DNA of 64,000 bases from Omphiscola glabra (GCA_964017045.1 OZ024796.1:23251010-23315009); one strand, 5' to 3'; counted from the stretch's first letter, positions 1-11,964 are shown. Notes: a model not told the origin generated them from the letters alone. Numbers and translations: made by a program.

Positions 1-107
1 GTCTCTCGATGTATTCTACATTTCTGTCTCCGAATGTATTCAACATGTCTGTCTCTGAATGTATTCTACATGTCTGTCTCTGAATGTATTCAACACGTTT
101 GTGCGTC
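1..107. repeat. 25-bp minisatellite, cut by window start
   Basis: About four head-to-tail copies of a 25-bp unit with core GTCTCTGAATGTATTC. The array begins before the window, so its full size is unknown. It has no coding signature. Confidence 0.9.
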
Positions 108-233
108 TTCCATGCGTTGAATAACTTTTTAACACTTTGTGAGAAATTAAAGCGGAAACACATTGATCAGGGCATTCAGTTTTGTGTTTTAAAAAACGTG
201 ATATTTAGAGACAAAATGCGTGATCTTTTAACA

Positions 234-430
234 CAGCGGTTCTCAACCTGTGGGTCGCGACCCCTTTGGGGTTCGAAAGACCCTTTCACAGGGTCGCCTA
301 AGACCATCAGAAAACACATGTACTATACAGTTGTGAAGTAACAAGGGAAATAATTTTTTGGCTAGGGGGTCGCCACAACACGAGGAACTGTATTAAAAGG
401 TCGCGGCATTAGAAAGGTTGAGAACCACTG
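234..430. mobile_element. hAT-type MITE with intact target duplication
   Basis: A 197-bp non-autonomous element. Its inverted ends begin CAGCGGTTCTCAACCT on the left and, read from the other strand, CAGTGGTTCTCAACCT on the right. It is flanked by a perfect 8-bp duplication TTTTAACA at 226-233 and 431-438. An 8-bp duplication with CAG-type ends is characteristic of the hAT superfamily. It has no transposase and is too short to encode one. Confidence 0.93.
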
Positions 431-438
431 TTTTAACA

Positions 439-1326
439 CATGGTCACTAAAATTATTATTTTGAAATACTTCTAAGGTTGCATAAAACAAAAATAGCACT
501 ACACTTATGATTTAAAGTTTGAAAATCTATTTAATTCAATAAAATAATATAACTATCTACTAGGAGGACCGCCTTCGTTTAAACACACCTGTGGCTCAAA
601 CGGCTCGGGCAACTTAAAAATTTGGCCTCGGATGTCCAATTATTTTACTAAAATAGTTTGTATATCGTTGTTCCGCATTTGTTGTAAAAAAAAAAGGGAT
701 ACGCATAGCGATCACAGAAGATTCACTCAACGTCATCACATTCTTATAATTTTGTAAAACTTATTTTCGTGAATACCAGGCCTATTAATTTATTAATTAA
801 TTTTTTTGGAATCAAAAGGACGCCTCTGTTTTTTTTTTTTGGCAAATTTTCTAGTGGTGGTTCAAATTAAAAAAACACTGACTTCGAACTTTATTCTGGC
901 TACGTATTAGTCTAATGTTGTTCAAAACAAGATAATTGAATTTAGCTGAGGAGAAAAAGTTCACATAAAGACGTCAACGAGTATATTCCATCACAGCACA
1001 GGGTTCAAGTCTTGCACCCACACATACCCGTCTGCAAAAAAAAATTATATAAATAACCACTTAAATTTATAGCAGGCTTCCCGGCATGCCCTGCTGTAAG
1101 TTTTATGAGAATTAATAATTATGAAACCCGCGATGAAAGCTTCTACGCAGGTTTCCGTTTCCGGTCCCAGCCATGCGACCCCCCCCCCCCCCACGGCCAC
1201 CCCGGGGCACCCCGATCGTGCGAATGGGATGCTTTGCGCTCTGCGAATGGTGCCAAAACGGTAAGTTTGTGCAGACTGAAATCACCAAACCCTGCAGCAG
1301 GTGAAATACTCTAAAACTTTCTGGGT
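439..1326. other. AT-rich intergenic DNA, no gene seen
   Basis: No convincing reading frame, splice pattern or RNA gene. It contains homopolymer A and T runs and a C run near 1180-1191. The short frames at 1105-1360 on both strands cross the C run and have no family resemblance. Confidence 0.6.
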
Positions 1327-1690
1327 GATACGTCCCATGCTTCCTTACCGGTAGTGCCATTCTAAACGTTCATAGGTGCTATCAATGGTGCCATCCCAAT
1401 ATTACATGTTGCTACTAGTGATGTCATCCTTCATTTTATGGGCTTCACCAGAAGTGCCGTCGTAGTGTCACGGGTATTGCCCGTGGTGTTATCCGTAATT
1501 TCTAGTATGTGATATCAGTGGTGTCAGTTTAAACTTGATGAAATCCTAAAATTACAGGTGTGTAACTGGTGTCGTCACCCTATATTTAGTGGGTGTTTAT
1601 GGTGGTATTATCTTAAAATGTCTGGTTGTTGCCACTAGGTTCACCCTGTAGTCATGTTTGTTACCAGTGGTGTCATCAGTGCAAAAAAAG
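1327..1690. repeat. Degenerate 33-bp minisatellite
   Basis: About ten diverged copies of a roughly 33-bp unit recognised by recurring GTGGTGTCAT and GGGTGTTATCAG words. Two further copies of the same unit lie at about 1910-1992, separated by 220 bp of other sequence, so the array is old and interrupted. Confidence 0.75.
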
Positions 1691-2047
1691 GGAGAGGGGG
1701 TAATGATGCACTGGATGCTGGTTCAAATAGCAGAGGGCGCAATAATCGTCTTTGGATAGGACCTTGATTGTGAATTAAGCGATACAATCACATGCACTTC
1801 AGACAAGGGGTGCCAAAAATAGTCCTTTTACTGGTCCGCGTATATCTTCAGGGGCGACATTTTAGGGTTCACATCGGGTGCAGCCTTTCCTTTGGCACGG
1901 CCGTGGGTTGTCATAGTAAATATCATGTCCAACCAGTGGTGTCATTAAAATTTCATGGGTGTTTTTAGTGGTGTCATTCTAAACATCTCAGAGGCCATCA
2001 AAATCAAGGCTCAGCGTATTTACCTCAAAAATCACAGAGCGTAGTGG

Positions 2048-2290
2048 CACAGCATACTGAGAGAACATAATCAAAGAGCATACTGACAGAGCATAATTGC
2101 AAACATTATGGCAGAACATAAATCAGACCATAATGACAGAACATAAATGCAGAACATTATGGCAGGACATATTAGCAAAACTTAATGACAGAACATAATC
2201 AAAAACATGCATACCGAAAATAATGACAGAACATAATGGCAAAACAGAATGGCAGAACATAACGGCAAAAAATAACGACAGAGAATACTA
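2048..2290. repeat. Degenerate 14-15-bp repeat
   Basis: Many diverged copies of a short unit with core CATAATGACAGAA or CATAATGGCAAAA. The copies are irregular in length, so this is an old array. Confidence 0.75.
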
Positions 2291-2756
2291 TGGAAAAAAA
2301 TAGTCGAATACAATTTCAAAGATAATACTTTAGGCAGGGCAAAAAAAAAACTCACCCATCAAGCTTTATTTAACTCAAGACTTTTGATCCACGATGTTAA
2401 ACGGTTGCCAACTGCTCTGTTAGACATTACAACATCTGCAGACTGAAGGAACCACACGTCCTACATCCGTTTCTGGATAACAGGCTGTAGGGAACTGGCA
2501 ACTGCGCAATATCCGGATGAAGCTGAAAAACATAGTTCACCTGCGTTGTAGGAGGCCACGTGCGTTATTTCAAACCTGACTAACAGCATTACCTCTTCAA
2601 GTTCTGCCTTGAACTTTCGGGGCCTGTAATTCGCCTTGGTACACCTGCTCCTAGATCGTAGGTACCTCTCCAGCCGCATCATTACAAAAAACAAAAAAAA
2701 TTAAAAAGTCGGCCATATATTTCGATTGTTTGTTTTTTTACCTACTGTGCGTGCTG
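2291..2756. other. Unique sequence, no gene seen
   Basis: Mixed-composition sequence after an A run. The 77-codon minus-strand frame at 2461-2694 has no recognisable motif and no supporting splice or context signal, so it is not called. Confidence 0.5.
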
Positions 2757-2870
2757 CAGGGGCGTAGCTAGGGTCAGTGCCCCCCAGGGTGGTCAAAGAT
2801 TTTTGCCATCCCCTTCCACTTAAAAAAAACGCTGCCATTGTCCGTAAATGCCGCGCCTAGATATAAAGAA
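2757..2870. mobile_element. Solo end of a CAGGGGCGTAGC-type DNA transposon
   Basis: The sequence CAGGGGCGTAGCTAGG at 2757 matches the ends of the related elements at 32356, 40059 and 41477. No matching right end or target duplication was found, so this is a truncated relic and its right boundary is approximate. Confidence 0.5.
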
Positions 2871-2928
2871 AAAAGTTCACCCTTACATGTTTTCCAACGT
2901 CACTGATTGGATGAAAGGGTGTCTAAGG

Positions 2929-3156
2929 TAGTGTTTCCCAAACTTTCAACATCTGTGTACCCCGGTCTGGAATGTTCTTAACACTGACTTCCCTTCGTTT
3001 TAAAATTAAAATTGTATGCACTTTTTTTTATAGAAATAAAAAAAAAATTATTTATTTATTCATTTGCAGCGAGTACCCCCAACCAAACCCTTCCCATACT
3101 CCCCAGGAGTACACGTACCACCAGGGACACACGTGCCACACTGTGGGGAAACACTG
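2929..3156. mobile_element. hAT-type MITE with intact target duplication
   Basis: A 228-bp element. Its inverted ends are TAGTGTTTCCCAAAC on the left and, from the other strand, CAGTGTTTCCCCAC on the right. It is flanked by a perfect 8-bp duplication GTCTAAGG at 2921-2928 and 3157-3164. The interior is T/A-rich and non-coding. The ends belong to a different subfamily from the element at 234-430. Confidence 0.92.
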
Positions 3157-3164
3157 GTCTAAGG

Positions 3165-3678
3165 CACACTGCTTGCTAGCACGTAAAATCAACAACAATA
3201 AAACAAAAAAGAACTCTTAAATTGTTTTATCTTTTCATTTATAATACGGGACAACAACAGCAATAATCACACAACCAATCACGCACAAAACTGTCTGTTG
3301 CTTCTATATGTTAACCCGACAAACAATCGGCAGAAGCGGCACTGAGCACGAAGGCTCTATGTTAACCAGAATTCAGTTAACAAAGATTGATTACTACAAA
3401 GAAAAATTAGCTCCGGAAACAACGCCATCCCACGTTCTGGTAATGATGTCACGGGTTCGTTTGAACTCACGACACAAAGGTGACATGAAAATGACTTCAC
3501 AAAATCTTGCTCCGTTAAATATTTCCTCTTTTAAAAAAAACGATGTTTAGGTTAGATTCAGGTGTTTCTTCTCCCCCCCCTCCCCCCCCCCCCCCCTCCG
3601 GGCCGGTTGTTGAAATGTCTGAATATGATTTTGAAAAGCACCAACAAATTTTAATGACCTATGACAATTATTACGGAC
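3165..3678. other. Intergenic DNA with a C-rich tract
   Basis: No supported gene. The frame at 3308-3550 lacks motifs. Near-continuous C runs lie at about 3572-3598. Confidence 0.5.
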
Positions 3679-4157
3679 TGTTATTAATGGAGAATTTTAT
3701 CTCTTATTAAAGTCTATGGCTCGTTCCAAAAACAGTCCATAAAAAAGGTCGATACCAAAGTTTAAATACAATAACAAATAATGCAATACACAAACCCAGG
3801 GCTAATTAAAATTAATACGTTTTCAATGTGTTAATTTCAAGGAATTACAAAAGCAAGAGAATGTGATCAACAACACACAACAAAGCACTGTCTAGTAGTA
3901 CAATAATTACACACGCCCCCAGTCTCGTGATAAAGGATCTCTCTCCGTTCATTCCATCTTTAGCCTTTTTATAGTCTACTTCAAATGATTCCAGAAACGC
4001 CGTATGCATAGTTTTGCCTTCCAGTTTAATCTATTATTTTATGACTGGAACGGACGATGCTAAGCTTTGTTGTAAACAAGGTTACATTTCGCTAGCCACA
4101 CCCCCAAACGGCCTGGACTGCAAGAGGTCATGCAGGGGGAAAGCGTGCATTAAAACA
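3679..4157 (-). mobile_element. Possible solo LTR
   Basis: Read on the minus strand, the segment starts TGTTTTAATGC, ends CCATTAATAACA, and has a TATA-like TATAAAAAG at 3965-3973. This resembles a TG...CA-bounded LTR promoter. No 5-bp target duplication is evident (CGGAC against CGTCA), no clear AATAAA was seen and there is no second copy, so this is only an LTR-like candidate. Confidence 0.3.
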
Positions 4158-4182
4158 CGTCATCTACATGACACTATGATCA

Positions 4183-4394
4183 CATGGCTTGTCATGTAAA
4201 AGTTCTGGTGTGGATGAGGAGAATATGCATTAGATTTTGTTTTGTCTCTATACATCTGTTCTTTATTATATATATGTATTTTATGTTAATATCACCATTA
4301 TGTCTCTTTTTTAATATGTTTATGTACAGCGCGGTGAGCCTAGCACTAGGCTGGGGTACCACTATATATAAGACAACAAATAATAATAATAATA
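4183..4394 (+). mobile_element. LINE 3' tail, 5'-truncated copy
   Basis: Closely matches 29683-29910, including the late motif CAGCGCGGTGAGCC and the stretch before an (AAT)n tail. A microsatellite tail after a conserved 3' UTR is typical of non-LTR retrotransposons of CR1/L2 or related type. Only the 3' UTR remains. The exact clade cannot be assigned from this part. Confidence 0.75.
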
Positions 4395-4407
4395 TATGTA
4401 TCTAGTA

Positions 4408-5076
4408 TATGTATTACGTCTGGTGTGACTCGTTAACAGCTTCCATTTCCGGCTGCTCCCTAACAAGCTGACTGCTCCCTAACAAGCTGTTTGCTCCCTA
4501 ACAAGCTGACTGCTCCCTAACAAGCTGGCTGCTCCCTAACAAGCTGACTGCTCCCTAACAAGCTGACTGCTCCCTAACAAGCTGACTGCTCCCTAACAAG
4601 CTGACTGCTCCCTAACAAGCTGACTGCTCCCTATTCAGCGTATTTAGGTATTGAGAGTTGAGAGTATATTACAAATCATTCTAATTCAATACGTTAGAAA
4701 GAAAGTAAGGTTAAATAATGAGTTCAATAGCGCTCAAAATATAATTCCTGGATAGATACGCCAAATGATTTTTTTTTTCCAATAACGCAACTGCGTTTGG
4801 GGCGTAATATTTTCTTTTCGGAAAATGAAATCGTCTCAATTTAAGTATGATGTAAAAAAAAATATTCGGTTAAAAGTGGTTGGGACATCATAATATTTTA
4901 TATAGTTCATGGTCGGGAAATAAAAAGTGTGCAGTGACGTGGCATGGAGGGAAGGGGAATAGCAAAAATTGGGATTTAAAAATGTGCGCTTTTTGAGTTC
5001 ATGTTGTGTCAAGAAACTTTAGTAGATGGAAAGTTCACGCACTGCTGTCGCTAGTGTTTGGCGGGCTTAATCTAGT
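4408..5076 (+). mobile_element. Repeat family X, copy 1 (with 19-bp array)
   Basis: An interspersed repeat matching, in reverse complement, the segments 14279-14700 and about 16220-16295. Shared landmarks include GTGACTCG and TTCCATTTCCGGCTGC at the left, CTATTCAGCGTATTT in the middle, and GTTTGGCGGGC at the right end. Where the other copy carries a reverse-transcriptase fragment, this copy carries a 19-bp tandem array. The superfamily is unknown and no open frame is present. Confidence 0.75.
4452..4636. repeat. 19-bp minisatellite inside family X copy 1
   Basis: Ten near-identical copies of CTGCTCCCTAACAAGCTGA. A related half-unit (CAGCTTGTTAGGAGG on the opposite strand) is present at 14701-14715 in the other family X copy, so the array grew from sequence native to the element. 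Confidence 0.93.
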
Positions 5077-5087
5077 TGGTTATAAAG

Positions 5088-5267
5088 AGGGGCCATTCAT
5101 AAATGACGTCACGCTTTTTTGCCCGATGTTGGCACCCCATATCTCATATCGTCACAAACTTTTCACATAATTTAGACACCCTCATAATAGTTCGTTATCC
5201 AATGACACCCACTCACCACGTGAACCCCCGATGGGGGCCCCTTAATGGCCCGTAATGGATGGCCCTT
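5088..5267. mobile_element. Probable decayed MITE (GGGGCCATTCATAAATGACG type)
   Basis: The left end reads AGGGGCCATTCATAAATGAC. The right end, from the other strand, reads AAGGGCCATCCATTACGG. Such ends recur in many invertebrate genomes. No target duplication is convincing, so the boundaries are approximate. Confidence 0.5.
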
Positions 5268-5424
5268 AAAATGTTAAGCAGACGTTAGTGCCGGTACTAT
5301 TTGATAAAAAGAAAATCACTGAGTGTTAATAGGAACCAAGTGAAAGGTGAGCTGTGCCCATAATATTATCATTTATGTGAACAAACTCAACCCAAATAAA
5401 ACTTTCTAGCACCGCGTCTCTAAA

Positions 5425-6030
5425 GTCAAATCTTCGCTTGCCCGTGCTGGCGCCCTGCCTCTCTGGCGTCGAAGTTACACTTGCCCGTGCTGGCGCCCTG
5501 CCTCTCAGGCGTCGAAGCTACGCTTGCCCGTGCTGGCGCCCTGCCTCTCTGGCGTCGAAGCTACGCTTGCCCGTGCTGGCGCCCTGTCTCTCTGGCGTCG
5601 AAGTTACACTTGCCCGTGCTAACGCCATGCGTCTCTGATGTCCAACCTTCGCTTGCCCGTTCTGACGCTCTGCGTCTCTGATGTCAAACCGTCGTCGCCC
5701 GTGCTCACAGCCCGCGACTCTGCTGTCAAACCGTCGCTTATCCACGATGACGCTCTGCGTCTCTGATGTCAAACCAACGCTTGCCCGTTCTGACGTTCTG
5801 CGTCTCTGATGTCAAACCGTCATCGCCCGTGCTCACAGCCCGCGACTCTGCTGTCAAACCGTCGCTTATCCATGATGACGCTCTGCGTCTCTGATGTCAA
5901 ACCGTCGCTTATCCATGATGACGCTGTGCGTCTCTGATGTCAAACCGTCGCTTATCCATGATGACACTCTGCGTCTCTGGTGACAAACAAACTTTCACTT
6001 GTCCTTGATGACGCTCTGCCTCTCGTCTTC
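5425..6030. repeat. 43-bp minisatellite, two subfamilies
   Basis: About fourteen copies. The first five (5438-5650) are homogeneous, with core CTTGCCCGTGCTGGCGCCCT. The rest are diverged, with core GACGCTCTGCGTCTCTGATG. Frames on both strands here are repeat artefacts. The homogeneous block beside an older block suggests recent re-expansion at one edge. Confidence 0.9.
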
Positions 6031-7029
6031 TGCTCGCCCCTGGTTCGTTAGCTTTAGCATTTGTTATCGACCTGTTCTTGTTGATGCTGCCTACGTCCTC
6101 ACGACTAGTTTTAATGAGTTCCCTAGGGGTTATTGTCACGTGTCATTTATACAACGGATCTCACAATGGACATGACACATCATAACTTGCCTTTTTTTTT
6201 TACATATATGTGTAAAAGGTATGATTTTTTGTTATTTCATTTCAGAAAGACCAAGAGTTAGAGAAATTTTTGAACGCCCTAACTCAATCGATTTTTATTA
6301 TATTCAATTTTATTTCGGTTTGACTCTGAGGGCTGTAAGAACGTGCAGATCGTAAAAGGGGGGGGGGGGGGGTCGGAGATGGGGGAGTGTCGGAGATGGG
6401 GGGGGGGCAATTTATGAGAAGAATACCGTTGTATAGATGGTAGCTAAGTGGAAAACTAACTTTTAATTATTTTTATTCGCACCCTTGTCACAAACTCCGT
6501 GACCGAAAACACCACTTGGTCTGACCCACATAAACTCTTTATAAATTCTCAGTATATTAAGGGTAACCGCTATTGACGACAAGTGTCATTGCGACACTTG
6601 TGCCCAATCTAGGTGACCCACTATTCAAATTTGTTCACCCTTGGCTTTTTTATATTTATATATATACCTGTCATTCCTGTCGAACGGATGATTTCGATCT
6701 AGCCTCTAACCCGATCCAGGATGCCCACCAACCCAACCCAACCGACCCCCTTTCCCCCCTCCTAAACCACACGAAGGTGCACAAATGTGAAATCGTTAAG
6801 CCGCGATTGCAAGTTTGACCTAAATAGCTATGACATTTTAAACGCAACAAAATTGCACATAAAAGAACTCTCGGCTCATATGAACCTAATTTCCGTCCAC
6901 ACATTTCAATAGATCAGTTCGGTGTAATTTGCCTCCTGTCGGTGTTTGATAACAAGCTACGTAACCGATAAAACGACAGCGTAATAAATAGGTTAGCAAC
7001 GCCCTTGACGGGTATTGAAAGAAATAGGC
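6031..7029. other. Intergenic DNA, no gene seen
   Basis: Contains a T run near 6191-6200 and a G-rich run at 6357-6407. No supported coding frame was found; the 6573-6818 and 6671-6904 frames overlap on opposite strands and show no motif. Confidence 0.5.
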
Positions 7030-7900
7030 ATATATTTGAACGTAATGCTGGATATGGGGTACTTGGGCAGTGAATACCTTGCTGGAGATTTAACAGTCCC
7101 CTTAAAGATGGGTCTGGGGCACCTGGGCAGTTAATACCTTGCTGGATCATTAACACAACATAACGCTTGGTCTGGGGCACCTGGGCAGTGAATATCTTGC
7201 TGGATATTTAGCGGAACTTAATGCTTTGGTAAGGGGGACCTAGGCAATGAATACCTTGCTGGATAATGAACAGAACATAGCGATTGTTCGGGAGCACCTG
7301 GACAGTGAGTACCTGCTGGATAATGAACAGAGCATAGCGATTGATCGGGAGCACCTGGGCAGTGAGTACCTGCTGGATAATGAACAGAATATGACGCTTG
7401 GTCTGGGGCACCTGGGCAGTGAGTACCTGCTTTATAATGAACAGAGCAGCGGTACGTTTGCTCCAACAGCGGAACGTAATGCTTTGGTAAGGGGGACCTA
7501 GGCAATGAATACCTTGCTGGATAATGAACAGAACATAGCGATTGGTCGGGAGCACCTGGACAGTGAGTACCTGCTGGATAATTAACAGAACATAGCGATT
7601 GGTCGGGAGCACCTGTGCAGTGAGTACCTGCTGGATAATGAACAGAGCATAGCGATTGATCGGGAGCACTTGGGCAGTGAGTACCTGCTGGATAATGAAC
7701 AGAACATAGCGATTGGTCGGGAGCACCTGGGCAGTGAGTACCTGCTGGATAATTAACAGAACATAGCGATTGGTCGGGAGCACCTGTGCAGTGAGTACCT
7801 GCTGGATAATGAACAGAATATGACGCTTGGTCTGGGGCACCTGGGCAGTGAGTACCTGCTGGATAATGAACAGAGCAGCGGTACGTTTGCTCCAACACTG
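7030..7900. repeat. 57-bp minisatellite with higher-order pattern
   Basis: About fifteen copies of a 57-bp unit containing CTGGATAATGAACAGA and GGGAGCACCTGGGCAGTGAG. Because 57 is divisible by three, long stop-free frames of 210 and 230 codons arise on the minus strand; they have no protein family signature. A variant block containing GCGGTACGTTTGCTCCAACA occurs at about 7447 and 7877, showing a multi-unit duplication. Confidence 0.92.
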
Positions 7901-8949
7901 GTCTCTCCAAAAAAACGATCCAAAAAAACGATCAGTCTCTGGGGCCTTCTATATTAAAGTGTGCCGCAGTTTGTCGGTTTAGTCATTCCTTTGATTCTCT
8001 CTTTTCAGATCTGTGCAGGCGAGTACGTTACAAAGTTTATCACCGAAACACTGCGTTACACTCAGATTGCTGATTTTGTATCTAAAACGGTATTTACAAA
8101 ACGCAAGCTTTCATATTAATTTTTTTCTTTTAGGTTTGCCTTAACACACTGTGTCCAGGTTTACCAGAGACTACAACATACTGTGTCCAGGTGCACTAGC
8201 GACCAGAAGTAAGCATACGTTTGTAAAGTAATGAAGCTATTCTTGGGGAGGAAGTTACTCTATATTTTTTTAAATACTTTTCAAAATCACTAACGAATTC
8301 AGAAATGGGCTTTCAACGCTATCGACACACACACCAAATAGAATAGAACTATATTTGAAAACATAACAAATTTCTTTTCATATATTTATTTTAACAAATA
8401 ACAATCTTAAGGAGAAGAAGAATCACCACCCCACCCCCACACCCCCCCCCCCCCATTTGCCTTGAAACCAAACTAAGAAATAGATTATCAAGTACAGCCA
8501 CACAGGACCGCTATGCCAACACCATCGCCTCTCCTGGCTGCCTCCGTTGCGCCGATGTTCCCGTTGTTTAAAGGCAACAATTGATGTTTCACTGAAAAGT
8601 TGGGCTGCGACTTCTTCTCTTGCGTCAATGCTTAGCGCATAAGTTTGATCACGGTGCCGTGTCTGTTGACGTTGGCTCAGATCGTTCATCCTCCGTATTT
8701 GGTCTAAGATGGCGTGAGGGAAATTAAAATCATGGGCTGAGGTGACGGAAGCGTATAAAGACGTAGGCGTAGGCTGTAGCGCCCTGGCGCCCTTGTTAGA
8801 AATATAAGCGTAGGCATTTAATTTGTTAATTGTGAGACAGTTTTGTGTTAAGTGTGATGAATTTGCAAACACATCCGAGCATCATTCACTGTTAATTTAT
8901 ACATGCACTGAGATGAACTCTGTGGAAAATGGCAAGGATGAATTAGACC
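7901..8949. other. Mostly unique sequence, no confident gene
   Basis: Contains a minus-strand 149-codon frame (8423-8872) of mixed composition that ends in a poly-glycine region encoded by a C run at 8441-8454. No domain, acceptor or donor supports it. Two similar words containing CTGTGTCCAGG lie at about 8150 and 8183. Confidence 0.45.
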
Positions 8950-8957
8950 GCATAGCT

Positions 8958-9162
8958 CAGTGGTTCTCAACCCTTCCTAATGCCGCGACCCTTTCAATAG
9001 AGTCCCTCATGTTGTGGTGACACAAACTGTGACTAACCATAAAATTATTTTCGTTGCTACTTCATAACTATATATGTGTTTTCCAATGGTCTTATGAGAC
9101 CCCCTGAGTAAGGGTCGTTCGACCACCAAAGGGGTCGCGTCCTCCCAGGTTGAGATCCGCTG
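8958..9162. mobile_element. hAT-type MITE with intact target duplication
   Basis: A 205-bp element beginning CAGTGGTTCTCAACCC and ending in GGTTGAGATCCGCTG. It is flanked by a perfect 8-bp duplication GCATAGCT at 8950-8957 and 9163-9170. It belongs to the same family as the elements at 234, 11965 and 35114, in the opposite internal orientation to the 234 copy (its internal ACCCTT and GGGTCGCG blocks are swapped). Confidence 0.93.
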
Positions 9163-9170
9163 GCATAGCT

Positions 9171-10027
9171 CAATGACTTATTGATGCCTTTTTGTTGACA
9201 ATGATATACCAAAAACATCATAATAACTGTCTGCCTTACAACAGAGCTGTGCAGACGGGGACAGAAAGCGAGTTGGACCGGGGAGTATTTGTCTATTAAC
9301 CGCCGGGGCTAGGACATCAAAACGTCTTAAAGGCCTGGCCGTTCACCGCGACAAGGGCGCTGTTGAAAATATTTGCTCTTAGCGGCAGGTAAACGGAATA
9401 CAAAACTGTAGCCATAACACGGCAATGGGAGGACAGGTGGGTTGACAAGGGAGGGGTGGGGGCTGAGTGTACGCTGCATTTAATGTTCAAACAGAGACAC
9501 AGTTGGTTACCGTGAATCTGTAGCGGTTTTTTTTTTTTTTTTTTGGAGGGGAGTGTGCAGAGGCGTCGCTTGATATGTAAGAATGGGGTCAGGGGCATGC
9601 GCACTGGATAACTGTTGCTTTCTTTAAAGTTGAGTTTTGTTCATATTTCAACCGATAGTAAAAAAGAAAGTAAAAGTAGTTCAACGTTATGCTGATGTTT
9701 TGTAAATTGAATATTGGCCCCGGGGTCGGGGGGGGGGGGTGCGGTAGGTACTTTGCGCAACTGATACGCAGGTGATTTTGGTTCAAGCTGATTCTTGCAA
9801 GAACAGAAATAGAAATCTGGCGATGATAGAAATAGCTCTAAATGCCGCCAGCGGTCAGCAAAAGACATCGGAAAGAACGAGGGCTTCCTGTATGTCTTAA
9901 AAAATAAGTGCCCCTATTTGTGGCCCATAAGACAGCCTTGGGTGGGAGGGGGGGGGGGGGCTATTTCGTGGCGGTTTTGAAAAGTATTGATGGCATTGGC
10001 CGGTTAGTATATTTGTGCTTGCTTTGA
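9171..10027. other. Intergenic DNA with homopolymer tracts
   Basis: No supported gene. It holds a T run at about 9528-9544, a G run at 9728-9739 and another at 9948-9960. The minus-strand frames at 9317-9868 mutually overlap and lack motifs. Confidence 0.5.
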
Positions 10028-10033
10028 ATGGGC

Positions 10034-10106
10034 CACTTTGAGGTCCACTCTGAGGTCCACTCTGAGGTCCACTTTGAGGTCCACTTTGAGGTCCATTCTG
10101 AGCTGA
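10034..10106. repeat. 12-bp tandem repeat
   Basis: Six copies of GAGGTCCACTYT. Read on the minus strand this gives a short PQSG repeat in frame, which is an artefact of the 12-bp period. Confidence 0.9.
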
Positions 10107-10854
10107 AATCATTAGCCGGAGTCAAAGTCATATTTTCAAATCATTGCGCAACCCTGCACATGCCACCAATGTCTGTTTTTAAAAAAAAAAAAAAAAAGAA
10201 TATATTTTTTATTGATCCAAATAAATCGAAACTTCGTTTGTGTGTTGTTGAATTTTTTTACTTTTAAAATACTGCGTGTGTGTTAAAATTTACCGAACAT
10301 TTCGAGTCCCATTATTTACTTATTTAACTTTCACCCACACCAAAAGTTGTGTTTATTTTTCTCAAATAAATGCATGGTGACCCGACTCAGCCTAAACATA
10401 AATAATATAATTCTTGTTTTTTTTTTTAAATGAATGACTTGAAACAATAAAGATATTCATGTAACAGCACAGACGGGATGACACATCCATTAATCTCTAA
10501 AGTGTTGACATTGCGACTTGGGAGGGTCGGCGTGACCCCTGGCGGTCGCCGCTGACGTCGGATAAAGACACACGAGTCCAGGTGTTGCTCCAAACCAGAC
10601 TCTCGGCCGACCGCGTGGAGAGTCTTTCATCGCAGATAAAGGTCCTCGGGTGTGGGTCACCACCACCCACCTGAAGCAGTCAGGTTATTCGTATAGCTGG
10701 ACGGGCATCTCCTGTCCATCCCCTCGAGGACAAAAAAAAAACATGGGTACACAGAGGGCATTTAGTACATGGCTCACAGTAATTTAAGAAATAGAGGAAG
10801 ACTTTCCAGACGTGTGCGTATACACGGCTGAAGTATAACAAGTTATGATCTCAT
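10107..10854. other. Intergenic DNA including a GC-richer unique island
   Basis: The first half is AT-rich with A and T runs. At about 10485-10735 lies a clearly GC-richer, non-repetitive block (for example GGCGGTCGCCGCTGACGTCG). It has no long frame on either strand. It could be a regulatory island or old exon, but nothing in the sequence decides this. Confidence 0.4.
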
Positions 10855-11562
10855 GGAATCATCGTCATGGCCCATCAAATCATCGCGCCTCAGGTCATTG
10901 CAAATCAGATCATGGTGCCTCAGATCATGGCACACCAGATCATGGCGCCTCAGGCCATGGCGCATTAGATCATGATGCCACATCAGTTAATGACGCATCA
11001 GATCATGACGCATCAGTTCATTGCGCATCAGTTCATGGCGCATAAGATCAAGGCACATCAGATAATGGCGCCTCGGATCATGGCGCATCTGTTCATAGCG
11101 CATAAGGTTATGGCACATCAGTTCATGGCATCAGTTCATGGCGCATCAGTTCATGGCGCACCAGTTCATGGCACATCAGTTAATGGGGCATCAGTTCATG
11201 GGGCATCAGTTTATGGGGCATCAGATCATGACGCATCAGTTCATGGGGCATCAGAACATGGCGCATCAGTTCATGGGGCATCAGTTCATGGGGCATCAGT
11301 TCATGGCGCATCAGTTCATGGTGCATCAGTTCATGGGGCATCAGTTTATGGTGCATCAGTTCATGGGGCATCAGTTCATGGGGCATCAATTTATGGGGCA
11401 TCAGATCATGGCGCATCAGTTCATGGGGCATCAGATCATGGCGCATCAGTTCATGGTGCATCAGTTCATGGGGCATCAGTTTATGGTGCATCAGTTCATG
11501 GGGCATCAGTTTATGGGGCATCAGTTCATGGGGCATCAGTTCATGGGGCATCAGATCATGGC
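10855..11562. repeat. 15-bp minisatellite
   Basis: About 45 copies of CATCAGTTCATGGGG with single-base variants (TTCATGGCG, GATCATGG). The 15-bp period opens three overlapping stop-free frames of 131-235 codons (HQFMG, ASVHG and HELMP repeats). None is likely to be translated. The first 120 bp are more diverged than the rest. Confidence 0.95.
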
Positions 11563-11956
11563 AAGGAGCGTTCAACTTCGATTGATTTGGAATGCTTCAC
11601 TCGAACGGTTTTATCATTAGTCACGAGGTGTGTCAGGGGCATAACCTTAAACAAAATACATAATCGTAAGTACCAATAGTAAAATGCTTATATTTTTCAG
11701 ATAGCTTAAAATGACGAAGGGGGCTTGTGCTCCCCCCCCCCCCTCAAATGATTGGTCGTGTGTTTTATGTATAGATATGTGCTGATAAGTTCGCGCCTGT
11801 TTCTTATTAGGATGAAAACCTTTTTGACGCTGGAACATGAGCTTATTTGTTTTTAAACGAAATATGAATGATAACATCATCACGTGAGAAATGGAATTTG
11901 ACATGTTCAAAATTCACGTGTGGGAAGAATGAAATTCGTATCAACAATTAACAATG
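11563..11956. other. Intergenic DNA, no gene seen
   Basis: AT-rich sequence with a C run at 11732-11744. No coding, RNA or transposon signal was recognised. Confidence 0.5.
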
Positions 11957-11964
11957 GTGTAATT

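Noticed and set aside
7208..7910. 210- and 230-codon minus-strand frames
   Set aside because: Both come from the 57-bp array and overlap each other in different frames.
8423..8872. 149-codon minus-strand frame
   Set aside because: No domain recognised, ends in a C-run-encoded glycine stretch, and no splice or promoter support.
10972..11679. 235-codon VHGAS-repeat protein
   Set aside because: Product of the 15-bp array, with an alternative HQFMG frame equally open.
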